Assembly (NCBI GenBank): GCA_017305635.1
Contig: JAFKKF010000008.1
Coordinates: 310,001 to 374,000, forward strand
Source: Hyphomicrobiales bacterium
Lineage (GTDB): Bacteria; Pseudomonadota; Alphaproteobacteria; Rhizobiales; Kaistiaceae
Direction of reading: 5' to 3'
DNA: 64,000 nucleotides
Under the pieces are notes generated by a model. The model saw only the letters and a program-made list of their open reading frames with translations. It had not been told where the DNA came from and did no database searches. The number at the start of each line of letters is the position of its first letter. Within the stretch, counting starts at the first letter, position 1. Below are positions 44,224 to 54,228 of the stretch, one piece after another. The position numbers and the translations under genes were made by a program.

Positions 44224-44400
44224 GTCACGGCAGGTCTTCTGGCTCGCGGATCGACGCGGCTGCCGGCCTTCCCAACGCTTATGGCGCCAGTGGCATAGTC
44301 GGCAGCAGCTCACCGCTTACAGCTGCGGGGGCAGCCCCGGCATTGGCTTGCGCCGCACCGGGTTCCCTCTTGGCTCCCGACGAATCGGGAGAACCGTGAC
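44224..44400 (-). promoter_or_regulatory. Cobalamin riboswitch in the nrdA leader
   Basis: On the minus strand this has the conserved elements in order: GGAACCCGGTGC (about 44367-44356), GGGGCTGCCCCCGC then AGCTGTAAGCGG (44337-44313), GCCACTGG (about 44294-44287) and the B12 box AGCCAGAAGACCTGCC (44245-44230). The closing helix P1 pairs GTCACGG (44400-44394) with CCGTGAC (44230-44224). The next 120 bases to the nrdA start would hold the expression platform; I could not fix its fold. Confidence 0.9.
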
Positions 44401-44435
44401 GCTATATGTAGTGGCTGCTCAGAGCTCCCTGTCAA
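44401..44435 (-). promoter_or_regulatory. Candidate nrdA promoter with an NrdR-box-like site
   Basis: A -35-like TTGACA occurs at 44435-44430. Between it and the riboswitch lies CCACTACATATAGC (44414-44401), matching 11 of 14 positions of the NrdR box consensus and overlapping any -10 (TACATA or CATATA). A convincing second box about 31 bases upstream was not found. Confidence 0.4.
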
Positions 44436-44458
44436 TCTGTGCAAGTCGGTTCATTCGT

Positions 44459-44932
44459 CTACCGCTCCGGCGGACCCGATTTATTGTCGATCTGATCGAA
44501 CAGCGTCTTCTCCGGCTCTGCCGCGACCGAGATGCGTCCGCGGCTTGCGGGTGTGAAGCCGAACTCGGCGGAGATGCGCATCATGATCTCGGCCTGTCGG
44601 TTGGCGATGGAGACGTAGGGCGACTGGATAGGGAAGCCGGTGGGCGATTTGACCATGGCGCCGTATTTCTGGATGGCCTCGGTGGCTTCGGCCCAGAGGG
44701 CATAGGCGGCGCAGTAGGCGGCAAGAGCCGCCCGGTCGAGATGCGTGAGGACGCGGAGCGGGCCGAGAGTGGTGACCAGGCGCGCCCATTCGCGCTGGGC
44801 GGCGGGGCTGAGTTCAGGTGGACAGTCGGGAACGGCCGGCTCGGGGCGGGGCTCGTCGGCGTTCAGGGGATGCTTGCCGGGATTGCCGGTGAGGATCTTC
44901 AGGCGGGTTGGGGTTGGCTTGCGGCCGCGCAT
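44459..44932 (-). CDS. P27-family terminase small subunit, second copy
   Basis: Product of 157 aa, nearly identical to the protein at 6220-6693 except at the last dozen residues (EKTLFDQIDNKSGPPER here). The DNA differs at many third positions, so this is not an assembly duplicate but a related element's remnant. It lies directly upstream of the nrdA promoter and is read in the same direction, two bases after the truncated methyltransferase. With no packaging partners it is probably non-functional in packaging. Confidence 0.8.
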   Translation of the reverse strand: MRGRKPTPTRLKILTGNPGKHPLNADEPRPEPAVPDCPPELSPAAQREWARLVTTLGPLRVLTHLDRAALAAYCAAYALWAEATEAIQKYGAMVKSPTGFPIQSPYVSIANRQAEIMMRISAEFGFTPASRGRISVAAEPEKTLFDQIDNKSGPPER

Positions 44933-44934
44933 GG

Positions 44935-45600
44935 TCAGGCCTCCGAGGTGGACGGGGAAGAGGGAAGGGGAGTGGCGGCGCCCGCGGGAAGAGGCGCCTC
45001 GCCGGCATCTGGGCGAGAGTCAACAGCGAGTGATGCGAGATGCTGGGTGTTGGCGATGTCGCCGGAGGACGAACCCGTGTCCTGCGCAGTCCAAAGCGCA
45101 TCGCGCTTCCGTCGCGGAGCTTCGGCCTCCGAACCACTCGTTGGCTGAATAACCGCTGCGGGCTCCGCCGCACGGTCCCCAGCTAGAGGGGGCGAGCCAT
45201 CCGGGGGCCCGGCGGCGCGCTCCTCGGCGACCTGGCCGAAGGTCTTCCCACTGCTGGAGAGGACCGCCTCCTTGCCGGTGAAGGCCTGCCAGCGGCGGAT
45301 GGCGACGTCGACGTAGAGCGGGTCGAGTTCCATGGCGAGGCAGAGGCGACCCACACTCTCGGCGGCGATCAGGGTAGTGCCGCTGCCGAGGAACGGTTCA
45401 TAGACGGCATCGCCGGGTATGCTGTTGTTGAGGATCGGCCGGCGCATGCATTCCACCGGCTTTTGCGTGCCGTGGACGGTCTCGGTATCCTGGTTGCCGC
45501 TGGCGATCTCCCACAGCGTGGTCTGCTTCCGGTCCCCCGTCCAGTTGCCCTTCTTGCGGACGGCATACCAGCAGGGTTCGTGCCTCCAGTGATAGTCGCC
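44935..45600 (-). pseudogene. 5'-truncated ParB-domain DNA methyltransferase
   Basis: Corresponds to the C-terminal part of the methyltransferase at 6749-8209 (from GDYHWRHEPCWYAVR onward, including YEPFLGSGTTLIAAES). Homology stops abruptly at 45600/45601, where the DNA changes to unrelated sequence. The ParB domain and the DPPY catalytic motif are missing, so it cannot be active. The frame continues a few codons into flanking DNA and could start at an accidental ATG (45639). The Pro/Ser-rich tail differs from that of the intact copy. Confidence 0.85.
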
Positions 45601-45659
45601 AATCGGCAAAATCTGACGGCGCGATTTACCGCCGATCAACCCCTAGCACGCCACGCTGG

Positions 45660-45755
45660 GTGAGGTTGTTCGGAATCGCAGGGATCGCGCTGGTCTTGGT
45701 TTTTCTCCTCATGCATCTGACCGGAACGGCGCCAATGACTCACGGAATGCCGTAG
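45660..45755 (+). CDS. Possible 31-residue single-span membrane peptide
   Basis: GTG 45660 opens a short frame encoding one hydrophobic helix (LFGIAGIALVLVFLLMHLTG) followed by a Met/His tail (TAPMTHGMP). It ends five bases before the DUF2269-like gene. The Met/His tail resembles tails of other small proteins in copper islands. Evidence is limited to composition and position. Confidence 0.4.
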   Translation: MRLFGIAGIALVLVFLLMHLTGTAPMTHGMP

Positions 45756-45760
45756 CGATC

Positions 45761-46279
45761 ATGACGCCCGGGCTGCGGAAGTTCGCGCTCACTCTGCATG
45801 TGATTTCGTCGGTCGGCTTTCCGGGTGCGGTCGCCTGCTTCCTCGCCCTCGCCACTCTCGGTCTCGTGGGGCAAGACCCTCAGCTCGTTCGCGCTGCCTA
45901 TACTGCGATGGCGGCGATGACGTGGTTCGTTATCCTCCCACTGAGTTTTGTCGCTCCCCTCACCGGGATTGTCTCCTCATTGGGTACCAGCTGGGGTCTG
46001 TTCCGACACTATTGGGTACTCGTGAAATTCCTGATGACCATCCCGTCCACCGCAATCTTGCTGGTGCACATGCGGCCGATCGATCTAATGGCGGATGTGG
46101 CGGCTGCAAGGGCACTAACAGCCGCCGACCTCGGCGCACAAATCCAGCTCGTCATGGCTTCCGGCTTAGCGGTGATCGTGTTGATCGTGGCCACCGCGCT
46201 CTCGGTCTATAAGCCGCGCGGCGTGACGCCTTACGGTTGGCGCAAGCAGCAAGATCAGCGGACATTGGTTCTGCCGTAA
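45761..46279 (+). CDS. DUF2269-like integral membrane protein
   Basis: Product of 172 aa with four likely membrane helices (LTLHVISSVGFPGAVACFLA, AMAAMTWFVILPLSFVAPLT, VLVKFLMTIPSTAILLVHM, IQLVMASGLAVIVLIVATAL). A His in the first and the GTSWGLFRHYWVLVK loop are typical of DUF2269-type proteins, whose role is unknown. It is convergent with copA and belongs, by position, to the left edge of the metal island. Confidence 0.7.
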   Translation: MTPGLRKFALTLHVISSVGFPGAVACFLALATLGLVGQDPQLVRAAYTAMAAMTWFVILPLSFVAPLTGIVSSLGTSWGLFRHYWVLVKFLMTIPSTAILLVHMRPIDLMADVAAARALTAADLGAQIQLVMASGLAVIVLIVATALSVYKPRGVTPYGWRKQQDQRTLVLP

Positions 46280-46330
46280 AATTTCAGTCATCCGCTGATC
46301 TCCAGCGCGGCGTTCGAACTCACCGGAGCG

Positions 46331-48802
<2,472 letters not shown>

Positions 48803-48831
48803 AGCGAGCCTTCTGGAGACAGTTCGCGCGA

Positions 48832-48882
48832 ACCCTTAGGGGGTATAATCGATGATTGACAGATAATACCCCGAGAGGGTAT
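48832..48882. promoter_or_regulatory. copA-csoR divergent control region with CsoR-type operators
   Basis: ATACCCCGAGAGGGTAT (48866-48882) is an inverted repeat of ATACCC/GGGTAT with a five-base spacer. ACCCTTAGGGGGTAT (48832-48846) is a second, looser G/C-tract site. TTGACA (48856-48861) and TATAAT (48844-48849) lie between them. This G-tract dyad layout is typical of CsoR operators. Confidence 0.7.
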
Positions 48883-48892
48883 GCGTCAAGCC

Positions 48893-49168
48893 ATGCAAAA
48901 AGACACGAAAGCCGCCGTGCGGAAACGTCTCAGTCGGATCGAAGGCCAAGTCAGGGGCTTGGCTCGGATGGTCGACGAGGATCGCTACTGCATCGACGTG
49001 GTGACGCAGATATCCGCGGTCAGGGCGGCGCTTCGCCGTGCGGAGGAGGAGATTCTTCGCGATCACGTCGCCCATTGCGTCGAGCACGCGATTGCAAGCG
49101 GCGACAAGAAGGACCAGCGCCAGAAGATTGCGGAGATCATGGACGTGCTCGGCAGGGCCGACCGGTAG
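48893..49168 (+). CDS. csoR: CsoR-family copper-sensing repressor
   Basis: Product of 91 aa, all helical, with RLSRIEGQVRGLARMVDEDR at the start of the DNA-binding face. The copper triad is C33, H58 and C62, with the same spacing (25 and 29) as C36, H61 and C65 of Mycobacterium CsoR. ATG 48893 is chosen because the ATG at 48881 lies inside the operator dyad. It should repress itself and copA and release DNA upon binding Cu(I). Confidence 0.88.
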   Translation: MQKDTKAAVRKRLSRIEGQVRGLARMVDEDRYCIDVVTQISAVRAALRRAEEEILRDHVAHCVEHAIASGDKKDQRQKIAEIMDVLGRADR

Positions 49169-49219
49169 CGCTGCGCGAGATTGTTATTCGCAAAACCCTC
49201 TTTCTCGGGACTGAAGCCC

Positions 49220-50728
49220 ATGCATTGTTCAATGGACCGTCGCAAATTCCTGCTCAATTCAGCCGGATTAGCTGCTACCGGTGGCCTCGCCAGCCTTCTC
49301 CCTATCTCGTTGAATCGCGCACTGGCGTCCACCACCACGACCCTCACGATTGATCGGCGAACGATCGAGGTAATGGGGAAGGCAGCGTCGGTTTTCGGCA
49401 TCCTGCAGCCAGATGGCACGTCGGGGATCACGCTCGGCCCGGGCGACCTGTTCCGCGTCGATCTTGTTAATGCTGCGAGAGAGGACGCCATCATTCACTG
49501 GCACGGCCAGAAGCCGCCCTACCTTCAGGACGGTGTTGCCGACATGAATGTTTCCTTGATCGGCGGGAGCGGGTCTCGAACCTATGACTACGCCCCGACG
49601 CCCGGGACGCACTGGATGCATTCTCACCACGGACTTCAGGAGCAGGCTCTATTGGCAGCTCCGTTGGTCGTGCGCGGCGCTGACGACGTCAAAGCCGATG
49701 CACAGGAGGTCACGATCCTTCTGCACGATTTCAGCTTCCGCGATCCGGTCGAGATTCTGGCCGGCTTGACCGGCGGTGCCACCCCGGGCGGTCACGACAT
49801 GAAGGGCATGTCCGGCATGGGAGATACGGGCGGGATGGCCGGAATGGATCACTCGGGCATGAACATGGACCTGGGGTCCGGAGCTTCCTCGGGCGACGGC
49901 ATGAAGATGGCGATGCCAGATCTCAACGATGTCGCCTACGACGCCTTTCTCGCCAATGATCGGACGCTGGACGATCCACTTGTCGTCCGAGTGGAGCGAA
50001 ACGGCCGCGTGCGACTGAGGCTGATCAACGGTGCCGCATCGAGCGCTTTCTGGATCGATCTTGGCGCTCTGAGCGGAACCCTGGTCGCCGTCGATGGCAC
50101 GCCCGTCATACCAGTGGCCGGTTCACGGTTCCCGATGACGATGGCGCAGCGGCTCGACGTGATGATCGATGTCCCGGCAGGTGGCGCGTTTCCGGTCTTT
50201 GCGCAGGTAGAAGGCAAACGCGATCGCACCGGATTCATCCTTGCCGCGCCGGGTGCTCGTGTCGAAACGGTTTCCGGTACTGCCGAGTCTGAAGCGCCTG
50301 CCGTCGATCTTTCGTTGGAGATGAAGCTTCGGGCATCGAACCCCCTCACCGAACGGCCGGCTGACACTGTCCTTGCCATGGCCCTCACCGGCGCGATGTC
50401 GCCCTACGTCTGGTCAATCAATGATCAGGCGTGGCCGAACGTGGACCGGCCCGTGATCAAGAAAGGTCAGCGCGTCGTCATTGAGATGCGGAACCGGACC
50501 ATGATGGCACATCCCATGCACCTCCATGGCCACCACTTTCAGGTGATCGACCTTGGCGGCGCAGCCCTTGCCGGGGCGGTGCGGGACACCGTGCTCGTGC
50601 CGGCAATGGGTGTCGTGAAGGTTGCTTTCGACGCCGACAATCCGGGCCGCTGGCCCCTGCACTGCCACAACCTCTACCACATGGTCACCGGCATGATGAC
50701 GGAGCTGGTCTACGACACTTTCGCCTGA
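49220..50728 (+). CDS. Multicopper oxidase, Tat-exported (CopA/CueO-like)
   Basis: Product of about 502 aa with a twin-arginine signal (MDRRKFLLNSAGLAATGGLA). Copper motifs: IIHWHGQ, HWMHSHHG, HPMHLHGHHF and PLHCHNLYHMVTGM, covering the trinuclear and type 1 sites. A Met/His/Gly-rich insert (about residues 190-235, GMSGMGDTGGMAGMDHSGMN) is typical of copper-resistance cuprous oxidases. It oxidises periplasmic Cu(I). ATG 49220 or 49232 could start translation; homology begins at the second. It follows csoR by about 50 bases and may share its promoter. Confidence 0.9.
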   Translation: MHCSMDRRKFLLNSAGLAATGGLASLLPISLNRALASTTTTLTIDRRTIEVMGKAASVFGILQPDGTSGITLGPGDLFRVDLVNAAREDAIIHWHGQKPPYLQDGVADMNVSLIGGSGSRTYDYAPTPGTHWMHSHHGLQEQALLAAPLVVRGADDVKADAQEVTILLHDFSFRDPVEILAGLTGGATPGGHDMKGMSGMGDTGGMAGMDHSGMNMDLGSGASSGDGMKMAMPDLNDVAYDAFLANDRTLDDPLVVRVERNGRVRLRLINGAASSAFWIDLGALSGTLVAVDGTPVIPVAGSRFPMTMAQRLDVMIDVPAGGAFPVFAQVEGKRDRTGFILAAPGARVETVSGTAESEAPAVDLSLEMKLRASNPLTERPADTVLAMALTGAMSPYVWSINDQAWPNVDRPVIKKGQRVVIEMRNRTMMAHPMHLHGHHFQVIDLGGAALAGAVRDTVLVPAMGVVKVAFDADNPGRWPLHCHNLYHMVTGMMTELVYDTFA

Positions 50729-50773
50729 GATCGGGCCTTGGCACGGTCTTGAAATGGGCCCGCGGATCAACCG

Positions 50774-51565
50774 ATGTTTTTAATTTCAAAGCTGGTCGAA
50801 TTCCTTCTCCTTCCCTCCAATCTGATTGGCTTCATCGCCGGGCTGGGGCTTCTCGCGCTTCTGTTGCGGCGCCCCCGGCTTGGCCGCGCCGCGCTCGTGA
50901 TCGCCGCACTGCTCCTGGCGATTAGTGGTTGGACGCCATTCGGGCGCGCGGCACTGATGGTTCTGGAGGACCGCTTCCCTCAGCCCAAACTGGCCGAGCC
51001 GATAGCCGGCATCATCATGCTCGGGGGAGCGGTCGACACGCACATCACCGCCGAACGCGGGGAGCCCACACTCAACGAAGCAGGCGAGCGCATCACCGCC
51101 GTGGCCGAGCTCAGCCGACGGTTCCCGCAAGCGAGGCTGTTGCTCTCAGGAGGCGCCAATCACGTCCTCACCGCTCAGCCCGTAACCGAATCGGCCGTGG
51201 CTCGCGATCTGCTAATCGGGCTTGGCGTCGACCCGCAGCGCATCGAACTCGAGGAGCGCTCCCGTACCACTTGCGAGAACGCGGAGCAGAGCCTTCTCGT
51301 CGCGAAGCCGAATGAGGGAGGTCGCTGGGTGCTGGTCACTTCCGCTAGCCACATGGCACGAGCCATGGCGTGCTTCAGGGCAGTTGGCTTTTCCGTTATC
51401 CCCTACCCGGTTGACTATCGGACACGTGGCGCCGCGGACCTGCGCCGGCCCGTCGATTCGATCGCCGATGGTTTGCAGGCACTTGATCTGGCGGCGCACG
51501 AGTGGATCGGGCTGGTCACTTACCGGCTTTCCGGTCAGACTCGCGCGTTGTTTCCGTCGCCGTAG
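50774..51565 (+). CDS. YdcF/ElyC-like (DUF218) membrane protein
   Basis: Product of 263 aa with two N-terminal membrane helices (LPSNLIGFIAGLGLLALLLR, AALVIAALLLAISGWTPFGR) and a DUF218 domain (about 75-240) including IAGIIMLGGAVDTHITAERG, ARLLLSGGANHVL and the SASHMARAMACFRAVGF segment. Family members such as ElyC affect envelope biogenesis. No direct metal link is known. It lies 45 bases after the oxidase, in the same direction. Confidence 0.85.
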   Translation: MFLISKLVEFLLLPSNLIGFIAGLGLLALLLRRPRLGRAALVIAALLLAISGWTPFGRAALMVLEDRFPQPKLAEPIAGIIMLGGAVDTHITAERGEPTLNEAGERITAVAELSRRFPQARLLLSGGANHVLTAQPVTESAVARDLLIGLGVDPQRIELEERSRTTCENAEQSLLVAKPNEGGRWVLVTSASHMARAMACFRAVGFSVIPYPVDYRTRGAADLRRPVDSIADGLQALDLAAHEWIGLVTYRLSGQTRALFPSP

Positions 51566-51610
51566 ACCGGGTCCGTTGGATTGCTTCCTTCGCTGCTGAG
51601 TCTATAGTCG

Positions 51611-51973
51611 ATGTTGATGCTAATCGGCCGCGCTTGTCTCGCCCTCTTGCTCGTTCTGGCCCTCGCGCTCGGAGCAGGTCGACCTATGCCTGCGTCCGCC
51701 GAAATGCGGGGCGGCATGCAAGCATCCGATATGGTCATGAAGGGCATGACGTCCGACCTGCCGATGTCGGGCATGTGCGATAAATGCATCAAGAAGGACC
51801 AGGCAAAGCACGCGTGCTTCGCGGTCTGCGTTGGCCTTCAGGCCGTCCTGCCGATTGGGAGCGTGCTGAGGGTCGCGGCGACAGCGCCTCACGATCCGCT
51901 CGCCGAGCGACTGTTTAATGGCTCTGGCGCACCCCCTGATCTTCCTCCCCCCAAGCTGATCGTCAGCGTCTAG
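51611..51973 (+). CDS. Secreted Met/Cys-rich 120-residue protein, copy 1
   Basis: Product of 120 aa with a signal peptide (MLMLIGRACLALLLVLALAL, cleaved near PASA), a Met-rich stretch (MRGGMQASDMVMKGMTSDLP), a Cys cluster CDKCIKKDQAKHACFAVCVG and a Pro-rich tail (PPDLPPPKLIVSV). Its layout and length are repeated in the minus-strand protein at 60452-60814. Cys/Met content, export and neighbours suggest periplasmic copper binding. I know no named family. Confidence 0.7.
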   Translation: MLMLIGRACLALLLVLALALGAGRPMPASAEMRGGMQASDMVMKGMTSDLPMSGMCDKCIKKDQAKHACFAVCVGLQAVLPIGSVLRVAATAPHDPLAERLFNGSGAPPDLPPPKLIVSV

Positions 51974-52124
51974 GCAGCTGACCACCGCGTCGCGGTTGCA
52001 TGGCTGTTTGCCGTTCGCGGTTGCGCCGCTTCGTGCGCTCCCGAGGCTGGGCTTGCGTGAATAGCTGCAGGTTCATCCCTGCGCACCGCGCCAGCGATCA
52101 AACTGAGCTTGAGGAGAATCAAAG

Positions 52125-52706
52125 ATGGTTCGAGACCCATTCACACGCCGAAGGGCTTTGGGATTTTTGGCTGCCGCCCCGTTCGCCCTGCTGAGCACTA
52201 CATTTCTGACCCGAGTCGCATTGGCTGTTGAGAACGACGACGACGCCGCGCTGATGAAGCGCTTCGACTTCCTCAGCCAAAACGGCAACGTCAACTGTTC
52301 GGCGGAGTTCGAGGCGTCAATCGCCACCATGCCGGCGGATGCAAGGCTGCAGGGGTCCTGCTGCGCGCCCATGGATGGCGCCCGCTACCTCACGCAGATC
52401 AAGGGAATTCGCAAATACGCCGATCTCTCCGAAGTCCCGCCCGATCCCTATGACATCCCGGCCGGTATCGCCCAAAAGCTAATGCCCTATTACGACCTCA
52501 CCCTGAACGGCACGGAACAAGCGGCTTACGATTTCGCCATGACGAACTCGGACATGCGCGGCCCGTGTTGTTGTCAGTGCTGGCGCTGGAAGGTCTATGG
52601 CGGCCTGGGCAAGCACCTGATCAAGGACCGCCAGTTCACCGGTCAGCAGCTCGTCGACCTCTGGAACATCGCCCAAGGTTGCGGCGGACCGGCGAGTGCA
52701 AAATGA
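52125..52706 (+). CDS. Tat-exported Cys-rich protein with GPCCCQCW motif
   Basis: Product of 193 aa. The signal TRRRALGFLAAAPFALLSTT looks Tat-dependent. Mature features: CSAEFEASIATMPADARLQG, SCCAPMDGARYLTQIKGIRK, and a striking GPCCCQCWRWKVYGGLGKHL followed by a helical C-terminus ending in QGCGGPA. Nine or more cysteines suggest metal or Fe-S binding or a disulfide-rich fold. Similar CCC-motif proteins occur in other bacteria without an assigned role, as far as I recall. It overlaps the DsbA-like gene start (ATGA), so its thiols may be that protein's substrate. Confidence 0.7.
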   Translation: MVRDPFTRRRALGFLAAAPFALLSTTFLTRVALAVENDDDAALMKRFDFLSQNGNVNCSAEFEASIATMPADARLQGSCCAPMDGARYLTQIKGIRKYADLSEVPPDPYDIPAGIAQKLMPYYDLTLNGTEQAAYDFAMTNSDMRGPCCCQCWRWKVYGGLGKHLIKDRQFTGQQLVDLWNIAQGCGGPASAK

Positions 52707-53506
52707 GCGCTGAAAACGCAACACCGGTCGAGCCGGCGAAAGACAAGGTCCGAGAGGCCAGTGGCTTCTGGGGGAGACATCTTCTGACGCCGGCGGCGAT
52801 CATTGTCGCCGGCGTGATGATCTCCGGGACCATTCTTTGGAGCAACAAGCAGTTCCTGGACGTGGCGCGCCTCGCTTACAGCGCGTCTCCACCGGCGGGC
52901 GAGTCCCCCACGGCTGCGCCGCCCCCGCAACCGCCGGCCCCTGCTTCTGACATTGCCAAGGTCAATCTCGAAGGTGAGCCCTTCATCGGCGATCCCAACG
53001 CGCCGGTCGTGATGGCCTACTGGTTCGACTACCAGTGTCCCTACTGCAAGCAGGAAGAGGAGAACGTCCTTCCACAGTTGATCAAGGACTATGTCGATGC
53101 CGGCAAGGTCAGGATCGTGTTCAAAGACTTCCAGTTCCTCGGGCCGGACTCGCAGATTGCCGGTCTTGCAGCGCGGGCGGTGTGGGAGGTGGCACCGGAC
53201 AAGTTCCGCGAATGGCACAAGGCGATGTTCGATCACCAGGACGATGAAAACGCCGGCTGGGGCAACAAGGACGACATCGTCGCGTTGACCAAAACGATTC
53301 CCGGTATCGACATCGCCAAGATCGAAGAGCTGATGACCAGCCGGGCGGCCGACTACAACAAGGCGATGGAGGCCGACGCCACCGAGGGCAACATACAAGG
53401 CGTCGGCGGCACACCGTCCTTCCTGATCGGAAAGCAAATGATCGTCGGCGCTCAACCTTATCAGTCGCTGAAGGCGGCGATCGATGGAGTGTTGCGCGCC
53501 ATGTAG
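52703..53506 (+). CDS. Membrane-anchored DsbA-family thiol:disulfide oxidoreductase
   Basis: Product of 267 aa: one N-terminal membrane helix (LLTPAAIIVAGVMISGTILW), a Pro/Ala-rich linker (PTAAPPPQPPAPAS) and a thioredoxin fold with inserted helices. The active site is CPYC in YWFDYQCPYCKQEEENVL, and the cis-proline loop is GVGGTPSFLIG. It is BdbD/ScoC-like, so oxidase or isomerase activity in the periplasm is expected. It is translationally coupled to the Cys-rich protein gene upstream. Confidence 0.88.
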   Translation: MSAENATPVEPAKDKVREASGFWGRHLLTPAAIIVAGVMISGTILWSNKQFLDVARLAYSASPPAGESPTAAPPPQPPAPASDIAKVNLEGEPFIGDPNAPVVMAYWFDYQCPYCKQEEENVLPQLIKDYVDAGKVRIVFKDFQFLGPDSQIAGLAARAVWEVAPDKFREWHKAMFDHQDDENAGWGNKDDIVALTKTIPGIDIAKIEELMTSRAADYNKAMEADATEGNIQGVGGTPSFLIGKQMIVGAQPYQSLKAAIDGVLRAM

Positions 53507-53541
53507 CCGAGCCCAACCGGCGCCCTTGAGAAAGGGCTGAC

Positions 53542-54189
53542 ATGGACATCAGCCTCCAGCCTTGGAAGTGGACCGAGTTGTGGCCGTATGCGGTCGTGGT
53601 CGGCGTCCTCCTGTCGTGGGCGCTCTACCATTTTCTCGCTCCTGCCAGTTGGCGCGACTGGGCGGGTGCGGGCGTTGTTCAGGCCTTTGTCATCGCCCTC
53701 TACGCGGAGATGTACGGCTTTCCGCTGACCGTCTACCTCCTGGCGGGACTGCTGCCACTGAAGGTTCCCCTTCTTCATTCAAGCGGGCATCTTTGGGCGA
53801 CGCTTCTCGGCCTCGGGCAACTGGGAGCAGCGATTGAGACAGTGCTTGGTTACACCCTGCTGCTCGTCGGCGCCCTGCTGATCGTCAAGGGCTGGGTGAG
53901 AATCTACTTCGCCAGTGGGAAGCTCGTCGAGGACAGCGTCTACGGCCTGATCCGACATCCGCAATACGCAGGGATATTCCTGATCGTCCTCGGCGAGATC
54001 ATCGACTGGCCGACAATCCCTTCACTGGTCTTCGCGCCGATCATCATCTTTATCTACGTTCGCCTCGCGCGTCGCGAAGAGCGCCGCCTCGACGAGGCGT
54101 TCGGATCGGCGTACCGGGCCTACCGGGAAAGCGTGCCGATGTTCATCCCGCATCGGGAGGCGCTCCTTCTGCTCCTCCTCGGCGCTTGA
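53542..54189 (+). CDS. Isoprenylcysteine carboxyl methyltransferase-like membrane protein
   Basis: Product of 215 aa with about five membrane segments and the C-terminal signature of ICMT/PEMT-type methyltransferases (DSVYGLIRHPQYAGIFLIVL, then EERRLDEAFGSAYRAYRESV). Bacterial members of this group are found in many metal-resistance clusters, but their substrate is not known. It is the last plus-strand gene and converges on the SCO gene 39 bases away. Confidence 0.85.
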   Translation: MDISLQPWKWTELWPYAVVVGVLLSWALYHFLAPASWRDWAGAGVVQAFVIALYAEMYGFPLTVYLLAGLLPLKVPLLHSSGHLWATLLGLGQLGAAIETVLGYTLLLVGALLIVKGWVRIYFASGKLVEDSVYGLIRHPQYAGIFLIVLGEIIDWPTIPSLVFAPIIIFIYVRLARREERRLDEAFGSAYRAYRESVPMFIPHREALLLLLLGA

Positions 54190-54228
54190 GGTCGGCTTTC
54201 GCGCCTCCGAAGACCCATCCTCTATCCT

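Noticed and set aside
44102-45150. Plus-strand frame over the riboswitch and terminase copy
   Set aside because: It is antisense to the riboswitch and the terminase subunit; the minus strand explains the conservation.
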